From a virus: DNA of 26,136 nt. Of this stretch, positions 20,229 through 25,468 are shown piece after piece; position 1 is the first letter of the stretch, and every line of letters begins with the position of its first letter. The DNA lies in IMG/VR virus record IMGVR_UViG_3300034683_000164, positions 1 to 26,136 of that record; one strand, 5' to 3'. The position numbers were made by a program, and so were the translations under genes. The notes beneath the pieces were generated by a model that saw only the letters and a list, made by a program, of their open reading frames with translations, had not been told where the DNA came from and made no database searches.

Positions 20229-20684
20229 ATGAATGATTTGACAAAGTACAAGGTAAAAAATTTTTTAGCGGATATGTTAGGTAAAATAATATTAATACCT
20301 TTTATGCCAGGCAGAATTTTATATGCTAAGAATGAAACTTTTAAAAACTGGATAGATAAAAGAGAACGCCAAGGCTATAAAAAGCGAGCCTACAAAAGAG
20401 AAATAAAAAGAATTGCTTATTATATTAATGAAAATGAAGATAACTCTTGCTCTGTTTTCTTTGGATATGACCATGAGATGGATATCCCTACTGATATCAA
20501 TTTTTCCCCAGACAGTGTGTTATTAGAAGATTTTTTTTGGATAAAGAAAAATAATTTAATAGTGGAAAAGCATACTCTAGAAAGCTATTGTAATACTTAT
20601 TTTGCGGATGAAAAGCTTATCAACAAATATTATACTTTTTCATCTCAAAAAGAAAGAACAGTTTTAATATTGAGAAAGCCTTAG
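20229..20684 (+). CDS. Early basic protein of unknown function
   Basis: A 151-residue protein from the ATG ten bases after AGGAG; a GTG three codons upstream is part of the ribosome-site context and less likely. The N-terminal half is Lys/Arg-rich with a moderately hydrophobic stretch (ADMLGKIILIPFMPGRILYA) that could contact the membrane. The C-terminal half is acidic (GYDHEMDIPTDINFSPDSVL) and contains paired aromatic residues. No catalytic motif recognised. The last codons and stop make the left arm of the terminator. It lies between the two copies of the 253-bp block. Confidence 0.65.
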   Translation: MNDLTKYKVKNFLADMLGKIILIPFMPGRILYAKNETFKNWIDKRERQGYKKRAYKREIKRIAYYINENEDNSCSVFFGYDHEMDIPTDINFSPDSVLLEDFFWIKKNNLIVEKHTLESYCNTYFADEKLINKYYTFSSQKERTVLILRKP

Positions 20685-20701
20685 CATTTGCTAAGGTTTT
20701 T
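20679..20701 (+). terminator. Terminator overlapping the stop of gene 20229
   Basis: CCTTAGC / GCTAAGG, seven pairs, loop ATTT, then five T. The TAG stop is in the left arm. Confidence 0.9.
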
Positions 20702-20704
20702 GTG

Positions 20705-20778
20705 CGGCAAATTGTCAGATAATTCTAATTCTTTGCTGTCTTTTCGGCAAGTTGTCAGACTATTCAAACTCTTTGCCG
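20705..20778. repeat. Two GGCAA/TCAGA dyads in tandem, each with outer arms
   Basis: Both begin CGGCAARTTGTCAGA and close with TTTGCTG or TTTGCCG 34 bp later. Their spacing is 40 bp start to start. Confidence 0.8.
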
Positions 20779-20840
20779 TATTAAATATTAGAATAACAAC
20801 TTTAATGCGTTACCGTGTTACTGTACTAAAGTGTATTATA

Positions 20841-20863
20841 TAACAATGGAGCATTCATAGTCG
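20841..20863 (+). promoter_or_regulatory. Bipartite motif TAACA-N12-TAGTCG, copy 4
   Basis: Spacer ATGGAGCATTCA; preceded by TACTAAAGTG and TATA as in copy 2. 19 bp upstream of the -35. Confidence 0.7.
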
Positions 20864-20882
20864 AGATTTTTTAAAAATAAAT

Positions 20883-20925
20883 TTGACAAATGATTTATTG
20901 TATGTTATAATTAGGTATAACCTAA
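20883..20925 (+). promoter_or_regulatory. Promoter of gene 20944 with start-site palindrome
   Basis: TTGACA, 17-nt spacer, TATAAT, palindrome at 20911-20925. Confidence 0.85.
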
Positions 20926-20943
20926 ATTAAAGGAGTGAAACAA

Positions 20944-21297
20944 ATGTATAAAGAAAAATTAGACAAAATTAAAGGTAAAACAAGCAAATTTTATTATGAT
21001 TATTGTATTGGAGAATTATTTACAGAAGATACTATTGAAAAAATGTTAGCTGAAAGTCAAAATGAATTTATGACTTTTGAGGAAACTGTAGAAGATATTG
21101 AGCCAGTAGAATTGCACCCAGTACCATTTGAAGCAGAAAAAATGCTTCTGTATTATCTTCAAGAAGTTAGAGACGATTTCCCAGTAGCATTTGAACCCAA
21201 AAAAATTGTTAAAAAAATTGATACTAATTTAATGACTGAATTGCAGATGGTATTGGATAAAATTACCAAAACTGGTGTAATTAATTATATTGATTAA
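20944..21297 (+). CDS. Early acidic protein of unknown function
   Basis: A 117-residue soluble protein (starts MYKEKLDKIKGKTSKFYYDY). Mostly helical and acidic in the middle (FEETVEDIEPVELHPVPFEA). A GTG three codons upstream is less likely than the ATG because the AGGAG site is ideally spaced to the latter. It ends TGVINYID with its stop at the base of the terminator. It is followed by the second copy of the 253-bp block. No family, motif or membrane segment recognised. Small acidic early proteins often bind host enzymes, but that is only a possibility. Confidence 0.65.
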   Translation: MYKEKLDKIKGKTSKFYYDYCIGELFTEDTIEKMLAESQNEFMTFEETVEDIEPVELHPVPFEAEKMLLYYLQEVRDDFPVAFEPKKIVKKIDTNLMTELQMVLDKITKTGVINYID

Positions 21298-21326
21298 CTG
21301 GAATTTATTTCCAGTTTTATTTTTTA
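21296..21326 (+). terminator. Terminator after gene 20944
   Basis: AACTGGAA / TTCCAGTT, eight pairs, five-base loop, followed by TTATTTTTT. The stem starts within the stop codon. Confidence 0.9.
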
Positions 21327-21464
21327 GTTCGGCAAATTGTCAGACTATTCACTCTTCTTCCCGTCCTTTCGGCAAATTATCAGAATATTTCCAATTTTTG
21401 CCGTCTTCTAAACCCAACACTTTCGCACACTAAAGTGGTACAGCTGCACCGCACTGCCTTATTA

Positions 21465-21487
21465 TAACACTGCCCACTCCATAGTCG
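21465..21487 (+). promoter_or_regulatory. Bipartite motif TAACA-N12-TAGTCG, copy 5
   Basis: Spacer CTGCCCACTCCA. Confidence 0.7.
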
Positions 21488-21544
21488 GCAAGATGCCAGA
21501 ATATTCTGACAATAATAAAAATAAATTTATTTTTCAAAAACCCC

Positions 21545-21574
21545 TTGACAGAATACCCTAACCCATGTTATAAT
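21545..21574 (+). promoter_or_regulatory. Promoter of the exonuclease gene
   Basis: TTGACA, 18-nt spacer, TATAAT. Only the left half of the start-site palindrome follows. Confidence 0.85.
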
Positions 21575-21610
21575 TAGGTATAGTCAAAAACAGAAAGGGG
21601 AAATTTACCA

Positions 21611-22300
21611 ATGGACAGAAGAAAGAAATATTTTTTACTAATTGATGTAGAAACGGCGGGAGGACTTGACAATCCTCTTGTGTATGACCTGGGCTTTGCA
21701 ATAGTAGACAAGAAAGGGAAAATTTACCAAGCAAGAAGTTTTCTAATATCTCAAATTTTTAACGATAATAAGTTAATGTCAACGGCTTATTATAAGGAAA
21801 AAATTCCATTCTACAAGCAAGAAATGGTAAAAGGTCGCTTCACTCTTACAAGTTGGGAACGAGCAATCAAAGAAATGAACGAGATTGCGGTGCAGTACAG
21901 TGCTAAAGTGGTAGCCGCCTATAATCTGGCATTTGATATGCGAGCTATGACTAACACTAATAAATATCTAGGATACACCGAAAAAATTCTAAGCTACAAA
22001 CTAAAAGGAATTGAAACCTTGTGCCTGTGGGGTCTAGCTTGTGAAACAATATTCTCACAAAAAACTTATGCAAAAGTTGCAGTTGCGAATAAATGGATAA
22101 GCGAGGCCGGAAACATGAGAACAAACGCAGAAGTCGCTTACCGATACATTACAGGTGACACCTCATTTGTAGAACAACACACCGGACTTGCAGATGTTGA
22201 AATCGAGGCAAAAATTATGGCTGACTGTTTTAGACAACATAAAAAAATTTCAAAAGGGATTATCTCTCACCCTTGGAAAATACCAAATAACCGTAGATAA
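21611..22300 (+). CDS. DnaQ-like DEDDh 3'-5' exonuclease
   Basis: A 229-residue protein with all DEDDh signatures: Exo I LLIDVETAGG (Asp12, Glu14), Exo II NLAFDMRA (Asp109), Exo III HTGLADVEIEA (His190, Asp195). It degrades or proofreads nucleic acid 3' ends using two metal ions; no polymerase domain is attached. Length is usual for stand-alone phage exonucleases (180-240). Middle part (YLGYTEKILSYKLKGIETLC) has four cysteines but no clear finger. Start follows AGAAAGGGG. Odd point: its coding sequence contains CAGTACAGTGCTAAAGTGGT, close to the intergenic hairpin core. Likely role: nucleotide salvage or DNA processing early in infection. Confidence 0.9.
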   Translation: MDRRKKYFLLIDVETAGGLDNPLVYDLGFAIVDKKGKIYQARSFLISQIFNDNKLMSTAYYKEKIPFYKQEMVKGRFTLTSWERAIKEMNEIAVQYSAKVVAAYNLAFDMRAMTNTNKYLGYTEKILSYKLKGIETLCLWGLACETIFSQKTYAKVAVANKWISEAGNMRTNAEVAYRYITGDTSFVEQHTGLADVEIEAKIMADCFRQHKKISKGIISHPWKIPNNRR

Positions 22301-22315
22301 TACGGTTATTTTTTT
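22286..22315 (+). terminator. Terminator containing the end of the exonuclease gene
   Basis: AATAACCGTA / TACGGTTATT, ten perfect pairs, loop includes the TAA stop, followed by TTTTT. Confidence 0.92.
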
Positions 22316-22358
22316 ATGTAAAAATGCAGCGAATTATCTGACAATTCGACGAGAACCT

Positions 22359-22378
22359 CGGCAAATTTTCAGAATATT
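22359..22378 (+). repeat. GGCAA/TCAGA element, half form
   Basis: CGGCAAATTTTCAGAATATT; an inverted fragment (ATTATCTGACAATT) lies 30 bp upstream. 19 bp before the next -35. Confidence 0.75.
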
Positions 22379-22396
22379 ACAACATTAATAAAATGA

Positions 22397-22425
22397 TTGA
22401 CTTGTATAAAAAAATATGTTATAAT
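22397..22425 (+). promoter_or_regulatory. Promoter of gene 22454
   Basis: TTGACT, 17-nt spacer, TATAAT. The start-site palindrome is absent. Confidence 0.8.
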
Positions 22426-22453
22426 TAATTATAGAGTAAAAGGAGGTAATGAA

Positions 22454-22636
22454 ATGGCAAAAAAAGTTTATGGACAAAAAAATGTGACCGTTACTCATTT
22501 GCAAGACTATACACAAGAAGAAGCTAAAGCTAAAGGGAAAATTTTTTATACCGCTTGGTCAGAAGTAGAACAAAAAAGAATAGAAAAGAATAGAGAAAAA
22601 TTAAAAAAAGCATTTGACAAAAGACAAAAGAAGTGA
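22454..22636 (+). CDS. 60-residue basic protein, first copy of a duplicated pair
   Basis: Begins MAKKVYGQKNVTVTHLQDYT after a strong AGGAGG site; a longer in-frame start upstream would begin before the promoter's -10 and is rejected. The C-terminal half is a highly basic helix (EQKRIEKNREKLKKAFDKRQ). The protein encoded at 23187 is a close paralogue (same VYGQKNV opening, DYT-E-A-KGKIF, W, final DKR-KK). It may bind nucleic acid. The 3' end also carries the -35 box of the next gene's promoter within the codons for FDKRQKK, and the -10 starts right after the stop. Confidence 0.75.
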   Translation: MAKKVYGQKNVTVTHLQDYTQEEAKAKGKIFYTAWSEVEQKRIEKNREKLKKAFDKRQKK

Positions 22637-22642
22637 TATAAT
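22614..22642 (+). promoter_or_regulatory. Promoter of gene 22674 embedded in the end of gene 22454
   Basis: TTGACA, 17-nt spacer, TATAAT. The -35 and spacer are coding; the TGA stop abuts the -10. Confidence 0.85.
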
Positions 22643-22673
22643 AAGTATATAGAAAAGAAAGGGGAAATGCAAA

Positions 22674-22946
22674 ATGGCAAATCAAAAAGAGAAAAACGCT
22701 TTAAGAGAAAGAACATTGGAGAATATGATGAATTCAACCTTTGAGGGGTTGTCAGTGTTAGGTAGGACAACCGAAGGAGTATTATTACACGAAACAGATG
22801 AAGATTTATTTATCGTTTTAAAAGCAATCGTTAAAAAAGAAGGATTTGACGCTGAAGACGCTTTGGCAGAATTCGTGGAAAAAGAAAAAGCAAGAGAAGA
22901 GAGAGAAAAAGAAAAAGCCAAAAAATTGGCAGAGAAAGGGGAATAA
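22674..22946 (+). CDS. MANQKE-family early protein, copy 1
   Basis: A 90-residue protein with two parts: a small mixed domain (TFEGLSVLGRTTEGVLLHET, then FIVLKAIVKKEGFDAEDALA) and a lysine/glutamate helix at the end (EKEKAREEREKEKAKKLAEK). The paralogues at 23426 and 25142 share MANQKE, the FEG/FEPVG turn, EG-hydrophobic, KPIxKKE-FD-EDAL-EF. The central VLKAIVKKEGFDAEDAL segment is the most conserved and is the probable functional core. Its stop is inside the terminator. No named family recognised. Confidence 0.75.
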   Translation: MANQKEKNALRERTLENMMNSTFEGLSVLGRTTEGVLLHETDEDLFIVLKAIVKKEGFDAEDALAEFVEKEKAREEREKEKAKKLAEKGE

Positions 22947-22962
22947 TCCCCTTTTTCTTTTT
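22935..22962 (+). terminator. Terminator with stop codon in the loop (gene 22674)
   Basis: AAAGGGGA / TCCCCTTT, eight pairs, loop ATAA includes the stop, followed by TTCTTTTTTT. Confidence 0.92.
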
Positions 22963-22972
22963 TTAAAAACAA

Positions 22973-23054
22973 TTCTGAAAACTTGCCGTCTTAATTGTCA
23001 GACTATTTGCCTAGTCTTTTCGGCAAGTTGTCAGATAATTCTGACAAGCTTCCG
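22973..23054. repeat. Cluster of three GGCAA/TCAGA elements
   Basis: An inverted copy (TTCTGAAAACTTGCCG), a partial copy (AATTGTCAGACTATTTGCC), and the most complete dyad in the window at 23021: begins CGGCAAGTTGTCAGATAATT and continues CTGACAAGCTTCCG, with perfect inner arms TTGTCAGA/TCTGACAA. A CTTTCACGCACTAAAGTGG hairpin and GTGCAGCTGCAC follow at 23061-23090. Confidence 0.85.
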
Positions 23055-23124
23055 TCCGGCGCTTTCACGCACTAAAGTGGTGCAGCTGCACAGTGCTAAA
23101 GTAAAATTTATTTTCAAAAAAGGG

Positions 23125-23154
23125 TTGACAGTTTATATAAATCTATGGTATAAT
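23125..23154 (+). promoter_or_regulatory. Promoter of gene 23187
   Basis: TTGACA, 18-nt spacer, TATAAT. The bipartite motif is missing in this gap. Confidence 0.85.
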
Positions 23155-23186
23155 GAATTATAAGATAAAAGAAAGGGGAATGACAA

Positions 23187-23369
23187 ATGCCAAAAAAAGT
23201 TTATGGTCAAAAAAATGTTGTCACTACTAATCTAAAAGATTATACCGAAGAACAAGCAAAGGAAAAAGGAAAAATTTTCCATCAAGCTTGGAAAGATTTT
23301 GAAAAAGAAAGGAAAGAAAAAAATCGAAAAAAAATTCAAAAGGTGCTTGACAAAAGAAATAAAAAGTGA
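23187..23369 (+). CDS. 60-residue basic protein, second copy of the duplicated pair
   Basis: Begins MPKKVYGQKNVVTTNLKDYT after GAAAGGGG. Same length as and closely similar to the product of gene 22454, with a basic C-terminal helix (EKERKEKNRKKIQKVLDKRN). The promoter of the following gene is again built into its last codons. Together with the next gene it is a duplicate of the unit at 22454-22946, so the pair moved or was copied as a block. Function unknown; nucleic-acid binding or inhibition of an acidic host protein are possible. Confidence 0.75.
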   Translation: MPKKVYGQKNVVTTNLKDYTEEQAKEKGKIFHQAWKDFEKERKEKNRKKIQKVLDKRNKK

Positions 23370-23375
23370 TATAAT
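23347..23375 (+). promoter_or_regulatory. Promoter of gene 23426 embedded in the end of gene 23187
   Basis: TTGACA, 17-nt spacer, TATAAT; same arrangement as in the first pair, with spacer bases diverged but spacing kept. Confidence 0.85.
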
Positions 23376-23425
23376 GTAATTAAGATAGAAAGTTAAAAGA
23401 AAACAAATTGAAAGGGGAATGCAAA

Positions 23426-23725
23426 ATGGCTAACCAAAAAGAAATGAGAGAAATGAGAGAGAATGTAATAACTCAACTAGCTGAAACTGTTGAACTTGAG
23501 GGATTTGAGCCAGTCGGTCAAATAGTTGAGGGAATGCTTTACCTCAACACTGCAACCGAAAGCTATCTAGTGCTTAAGCCAATAGCCAAAAAGGAATCCT
23601 TCGACCCTGAGGACGCTCTTCAAGAGTTTGCAGACAAAGAAACTGCAAGACTTGAAAGAGAGCAAGAGAAAGCTAAGAAAAAAGCCGAGAGAGAGGCTAA
23701 GAAAAAAGAGAAGGAAGAGGAGTAA
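23426..23725 (+). CDS. MANQKE-family early protein, copy 2
   Basis: A 99-residue protein. Start at the ATG after AAAGGGGAATGC, giving the same MANQKE opening as its paralogues; an ATG six codons upstream overlaps the ribosome site. The domain core is VLKPIAKKESFDPEDALQEF; the C-terminal ~35 residues are a long charged helix (LEREQEKAKKKAEREAKKKE). Codons are less A/T-biased than in copy 1, nearer to those of copy 3. Its stop is in the terminator loop. Confidence 0.75.
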   Translation: MANQKEMREMRENVITQLAETVELEGFEPVGQIVEGMLYLNTATESYLVLKPIAKKESFDPEDALQEFADKETARLEREQEKAKKKAEREAKKKEKEEE

Positions 23726-23740
23726 TCCTCTTTTTTCTTT
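23715..23740 (+). terminator. Terminator with stop codon in the loop (gene 23426)
   Basis: AAGAGGA / TCCTCTT, seven pairs, loop GTAA contains the stop, then TTTTCTTTT. Confidence 0.92.
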
Positions 23741-23744
23741 TATT

Positions 23745-23830
23745 TAGAATATTCTGACAACTTGCCGCGTTTTTTATTAGAATTGTCAGAAAACTTGCCG
23801 AAAGTCTTTTCGGCAAATTGTCAGAATATT
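23745..23830. repeat. Cluster of three GGCAA/TCAGA elements with a 9-bp hairpin
   Basis: Two inverted copies (AGAATATTCTGACAACTTGC..., AATTGTCAGAAAACTTGCCG) and one direct copy (CGGCAAATTGTCAGAATATT). The second and third meet head to head and make a perfect stem TTGCCGAAA/TTTCGGCAA (23795-23816). Confidence 0.85.
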
Positions 23831-23848
23831 ACAACATTAATAAATTAC

Positions 23849-23891
23849 TTGACAAGTATATTTTTATATGCTATAATTAGATATAACCTAA
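23849..23891 (+). promoter_or_regulatory. Promoter of gene 23911 with start-site palindrome
   Basis: TTGACA, 17-nt spacer, TATAAT, then TTAGAT-ATA-ACCTAA (one mismatch against the other copies). Confidence 0.85.
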
Positions 23892-23910
23892 ATTAAAAGG
23901 AGTTGACAAC

Positions 23911-24243
23911 ATGAACATCAAATTTTTAGAAACAGAATTAATTGACATTAAACATGATAATTGGTTATCTGTCGAAGGGTGTCCAACCTGTGACTATGGG
24001 AAAATGTTTTGTACAGATTTTGACTTTTATTTCTCCAATGGAAAAGTTTTATCTATACAAACAGAATTTTACGATACTATGTCAATAGGTTCAATCATGA
24101 GTTTTTTCGCTAATAGAGTGGAAGAATTCAAAAACTGGGGAATACAAAAATTTAGAATTGAATTAATAAAATTTTTGAAACAAGAGTATAAAGGATATGA
24201 AGATTTTAGAGTTGTTTTTACAATAAAAAATAACAAGGAGTAA
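23911..24243 (+). CDS. Early protein of unknown function
   Basis: A 110-residue soluble protein (starts MNIKFLETELIDIKHDNWLS). It contains CPTCDYGKMFC, three cysteines close together (about residues 28-38) that might hold a metal or form a redox pair, but a fourth ligand is not obvious. The rest is alternating strand/helix with many aromatics (FCTDFDFYFSNGKVLSIQTE). Preceded by AAAAGGAGTTG. It ends with KNNKE and a TAA just before the terminator. No family recognised. Confidence 0.65.
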   Translation: MNIKFLETELIDIKHDNWLSVEGCPTCDYGKMFCTDFDFYFSNGKVLSIQTEFYDTMSIGSIMSFFANRVEEFKNWGIQKFRIELIKFLKQEYKGYEDFRVVFTIKNNKE

Positions 24244-24276
24244 ATAAACTGGAAGAAAATTCCAGTTTATTTTTTT
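24244..24276 (+). terminator. Terminator after gene 23911 (bidirectional)
   Basis: ATAAACTGGAA / TTCCAGTTTAT, eleven perfect pairs, loop GAAAA, followed by TTTTTTT. A matching A-tract on the left side is short, so it could also stop leftward transcripts. Confidence 0.9.
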
Positions 24277-24279
24277 AAA

Positions 24280-24454
24280 CGGCAAATTTTCAGAATACTC
24301 TGAATAATCTTGTTAAAATAATAACATGGGTAAAGAATTTAAAATTTTACTCATGTTTAAAAAATATAAGTAATTGGTACCCATATTTCATGTCCAAATT
24401 GTCAGACTATTCTCACTACTTGCCGGTCTTCTCGGCAAATTTTCAGAATATTGT
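24280..24454. repeat. GGCAA/TCAGA elements flanking a hairpin
   Basis: Elements at 24280 (CGGCAAATTTTCAGAATACT then CTGA), 24394 (CAAATTGTCAGACTATT with TTGCCGG on the right) and 24433 (CGGCAAATTTTCAGAATATT). Between them CATGGGTAAA (24325-24334) and TTTACTCATG (24346-24355) form a 10-bp stem with one G-T pair. Confidence 0.75.
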
Positions 24455-24526
24455 CAAGTTTAACACAATTCAAAATTTTCAGAAAATTGTATTAAATTCC
24501 AAAATTTGGAAAATCCGCACCAAAAC

Positions 24527-24555
24527 ATTATACCACACTTCCTGCCTGCTGTCAA
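24527..24555 (-). promoter_or_regulatory. Leftward (antisense-facing) consensus promoter
   Basis: Minus strand TTGACA, 17-nt spacer, TATAAT, both boxes perfect. It points away from gene 25142 toward the end of gene 23911. No leftward coding sequence longer than ~15 codons follows before the bidirectional terminator, so it would make a ~250-nt non-coding RNA. Confidence 0.75.
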
Positions 24556-24572
24556 CCCCTATGCCCTAATAA

Positions 24573-24595
24573 TAACACAGCAATTTTTGTAGTCG
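24573..24595 (+). promoter_or_regulatory. Bipartite motif TAACA-N12-TAGTCG, copy 6
   Basis: Spacer CAGCAATTTTTG; followed at once by a cre-like half site (GCAAACGTTTTCCTA, 24598-24612) and a GGCAA/TCAGA element at 24613. Confidence 0.65.
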
Positions 24596-24612
24596 AGGCA
24601 AACGTTTTCCTA

Positions 24613-24633
24613 CGGCAAGTTATCAGAAAATTG
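24613..24633 (+). repeat. GGCAA/TCAGA element, half form
   Basis: CGGCAAGTTATCAGAAAATT, fused to the cre-like half site on its left. Confidence 0.75.
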
Positions 24634-24716
24634 CGACTTTTACCAAAAATTGGAAATTAGGAAAAGAAACAGCTGCCAAATTTTACCATTTCTTCCAATT
24701 TTTGACAACCCGCACA

Positions 24717-24739
24717 TAACAGTTACTCCCTGGTAGTCG
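24717..24739 (+). promoter_or_regulatory. Bipartite motif TAACA-N12-TAGTCG, copy 7
   Basis: Spacer GTTACTCCCTGG; right flank AGTGAAATTTTGTAAA is shared with copy 8 at the right end of the window. Confidence 0.65.
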
Positions 24740-24792
24740 AGTGAAATTTTGTAAATATTAATTTTTCTTAATACAATTTACCATAATTTGGG

Positions 24793-24821
24793 TAGACAAA
24801 ACACCTAAATTGTGATATACT
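24793..24821 (+). promoter_or_regulatory. Tandem promoter 1 of gene 25142
   Basis: TAGACA, 17-nt spacer, TATACT. It is followed by TATATATAGAAA and an AAGGAGTGGTG that resembles a ribosome site but leads only to a nine-codon GTG frame. Confidence 0.7.
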
Positions 24822-24905
24822 ATATATATAGAAAGAAATAAAAAAGGAGTGGTGCAGCTGGGAATATTTTCCAATAAATAATTCGCAAATTACACATTAA
24901 AAGCG

Positions 24906-24934
24906 TTGACAAAAGGCACAAATTATGATATACT
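24906..24934 (+). promoter_or_regulatory. Tandem promoter 2 of gene 25142
   Basis: TTGACA, 17-nt spacer, TATACT. About 45 bp around it are almost identical to tandem promoter 3. Confidence 0.8.
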
Positions 24935-24944
24935 ATGTATATAG

Positions 24945-25057
24945 AAAAGAAACAAGAACAGCCTTGAGTTTAGGAGCATGGCTCAATAAAATATCTCTTA
25001 AATACCGTCGGAGGAGCGGTAAAATAAAAATCCTCCAAAAATACTTCAAGAAAAGTC
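24945..25057 (+). ncRNA. Structured leader between tandem promoters 2 and 3
   Basis: It would be the first ~110 nt of the RNA from promoter 2. It can form TTGAG/CTCAA, then TACCG/CGGTA with GGAGGAG in the loop, and alternatively GGAGGA/TCCTCC with the sequence downstream. No open frame uses the exposed GGAGGA. It could be a regulatory leader or small RNA; evidence is fold by eye only. Confidence 0.3.
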
Positions 25058-25086
25058 TTGACAAAAGCCACAAATTATGATATACT
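25058..25086 (+). promoter_or_regulatory. Tandem promoter 3 of gene 25142
   Basis: TTGACA, 17-nt spacer, TATACT, 55 bp before the start codon. Confidence 0.85.
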
Positions 25087-25141
25087 ATGTATATAGAAAA
25101 GAAAAAGAAAGCAAATGGGAAATGGAAGGAGGTATGTGTAA

Positions 25142-25459
25142 ATGGCTAACCAAAAGGAAATGAAAGCTATAAGAGAACAAGCACTTGAGATGTTCCAGAC
25201 TATGGAATTTGAAGGCTTCGAGCTTGTCGGACAGGCTGTTGAAGGTGTGGTAATGAAGCATGTAGAACTTGACGCATTTGTTGTATTCAAGCCAATCGTC
25301 AAGAAAGAAGGCTTCGATGTTGAGGACGCCCTTCAGGAGTTTGAGGACAAAGCAAGAGCCGCAGCTGAGAGAGAAGCGGAGAGACTTGCTAAGGCGGCTG
25401 AGAGAGCGGCTAAGGCAGCTGAGAAAGCAAAAGAGAAAGCAGAAGAAAAGGGCGAGTAG
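25142..25459 (+). CDS. MANQKE-family early protein, copy 3
   Basis: A 105-residue protein with the same layout as its two paralogues: opening MANQKEMKAIREQALEMFQT, core FKPIVKKEGFDVEDALQEFE, and a C-terminal ~40-residue helix that is alanine-rich (ERAAKAAEKAKEKAEEKGE) where copies 1 and 2 are lysine-rich. It has the best ribosome site in the window (AAGGAGGT) and three tandem promoters, so it is probably the most strongly made member. It lacks the 60-aa partner gene that precedes copies 1 and 2. Codons are richer in G/C than elsewhere in the early region. Function unknown. Confidence 0.8.
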   Translation: MANQKEMKAIREQALEMFQTMEFEGFELVGQAVEGVVMKHVELDAFVVFKPIVKKEGFDVEDALQEFEDKARAAAEREAERLAKAAERAAKAAEKAKEKAEEKGE

Positions 25460-25468
25460 CCCTTTTTT
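25447..25468 (+). terminator. Terminator with stop codon in the hairpin (gene 25142)
   Basis: AAAGGGC / GCCCTTT, seven pairs, five-base loop with the TAG stop, then TTTT. Confidence 0.92.

Larger units (their letters stand above)
21330..21582. repeat. 253-bp duplicated regulatory block, copy B
   Basis: Matches copy A at a constant offset of 1378 bp with no gaps. Apart from scattered positions at the ends, the differences are confined to two 10-nt windows (21450-21459 and 21470-21479) on either side of TATTATAACA. Identity stops inside the start-site palindrome: this copy has only its left half (TTAGGTATAG). It fills the gap between genes 20944 and 21611. Confidence 0.92.
24244..25141. other. 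Long non-coding region between genes 23911 and 25142
   Basis: About 900 bp without a convincing gene. Contents: terminator; four GGCAA/TCAGA elements; a 10-bp inverted repeat; a leftward perfect promoter; two bipartite motifs; a cre-like half; three rightward promoters in tandem; two short structured leader segments. Confidence 0.8.

Noticed and set aside
22546-22972. Leftward Ser/Phe-rich frames opposite genes 22454 and 22674
   Set aside because: They are complements of Lys/Glu-rich helices; no ribosome site or promoter on that strand.
24841-24885. Nine-codon leader peptide after tandem promoter 1
   Set aside because: The GTG is only two bases from AGGAG, too close for initiation, and there is no attenuator-type hairpin pair or repeated regulatory codon.
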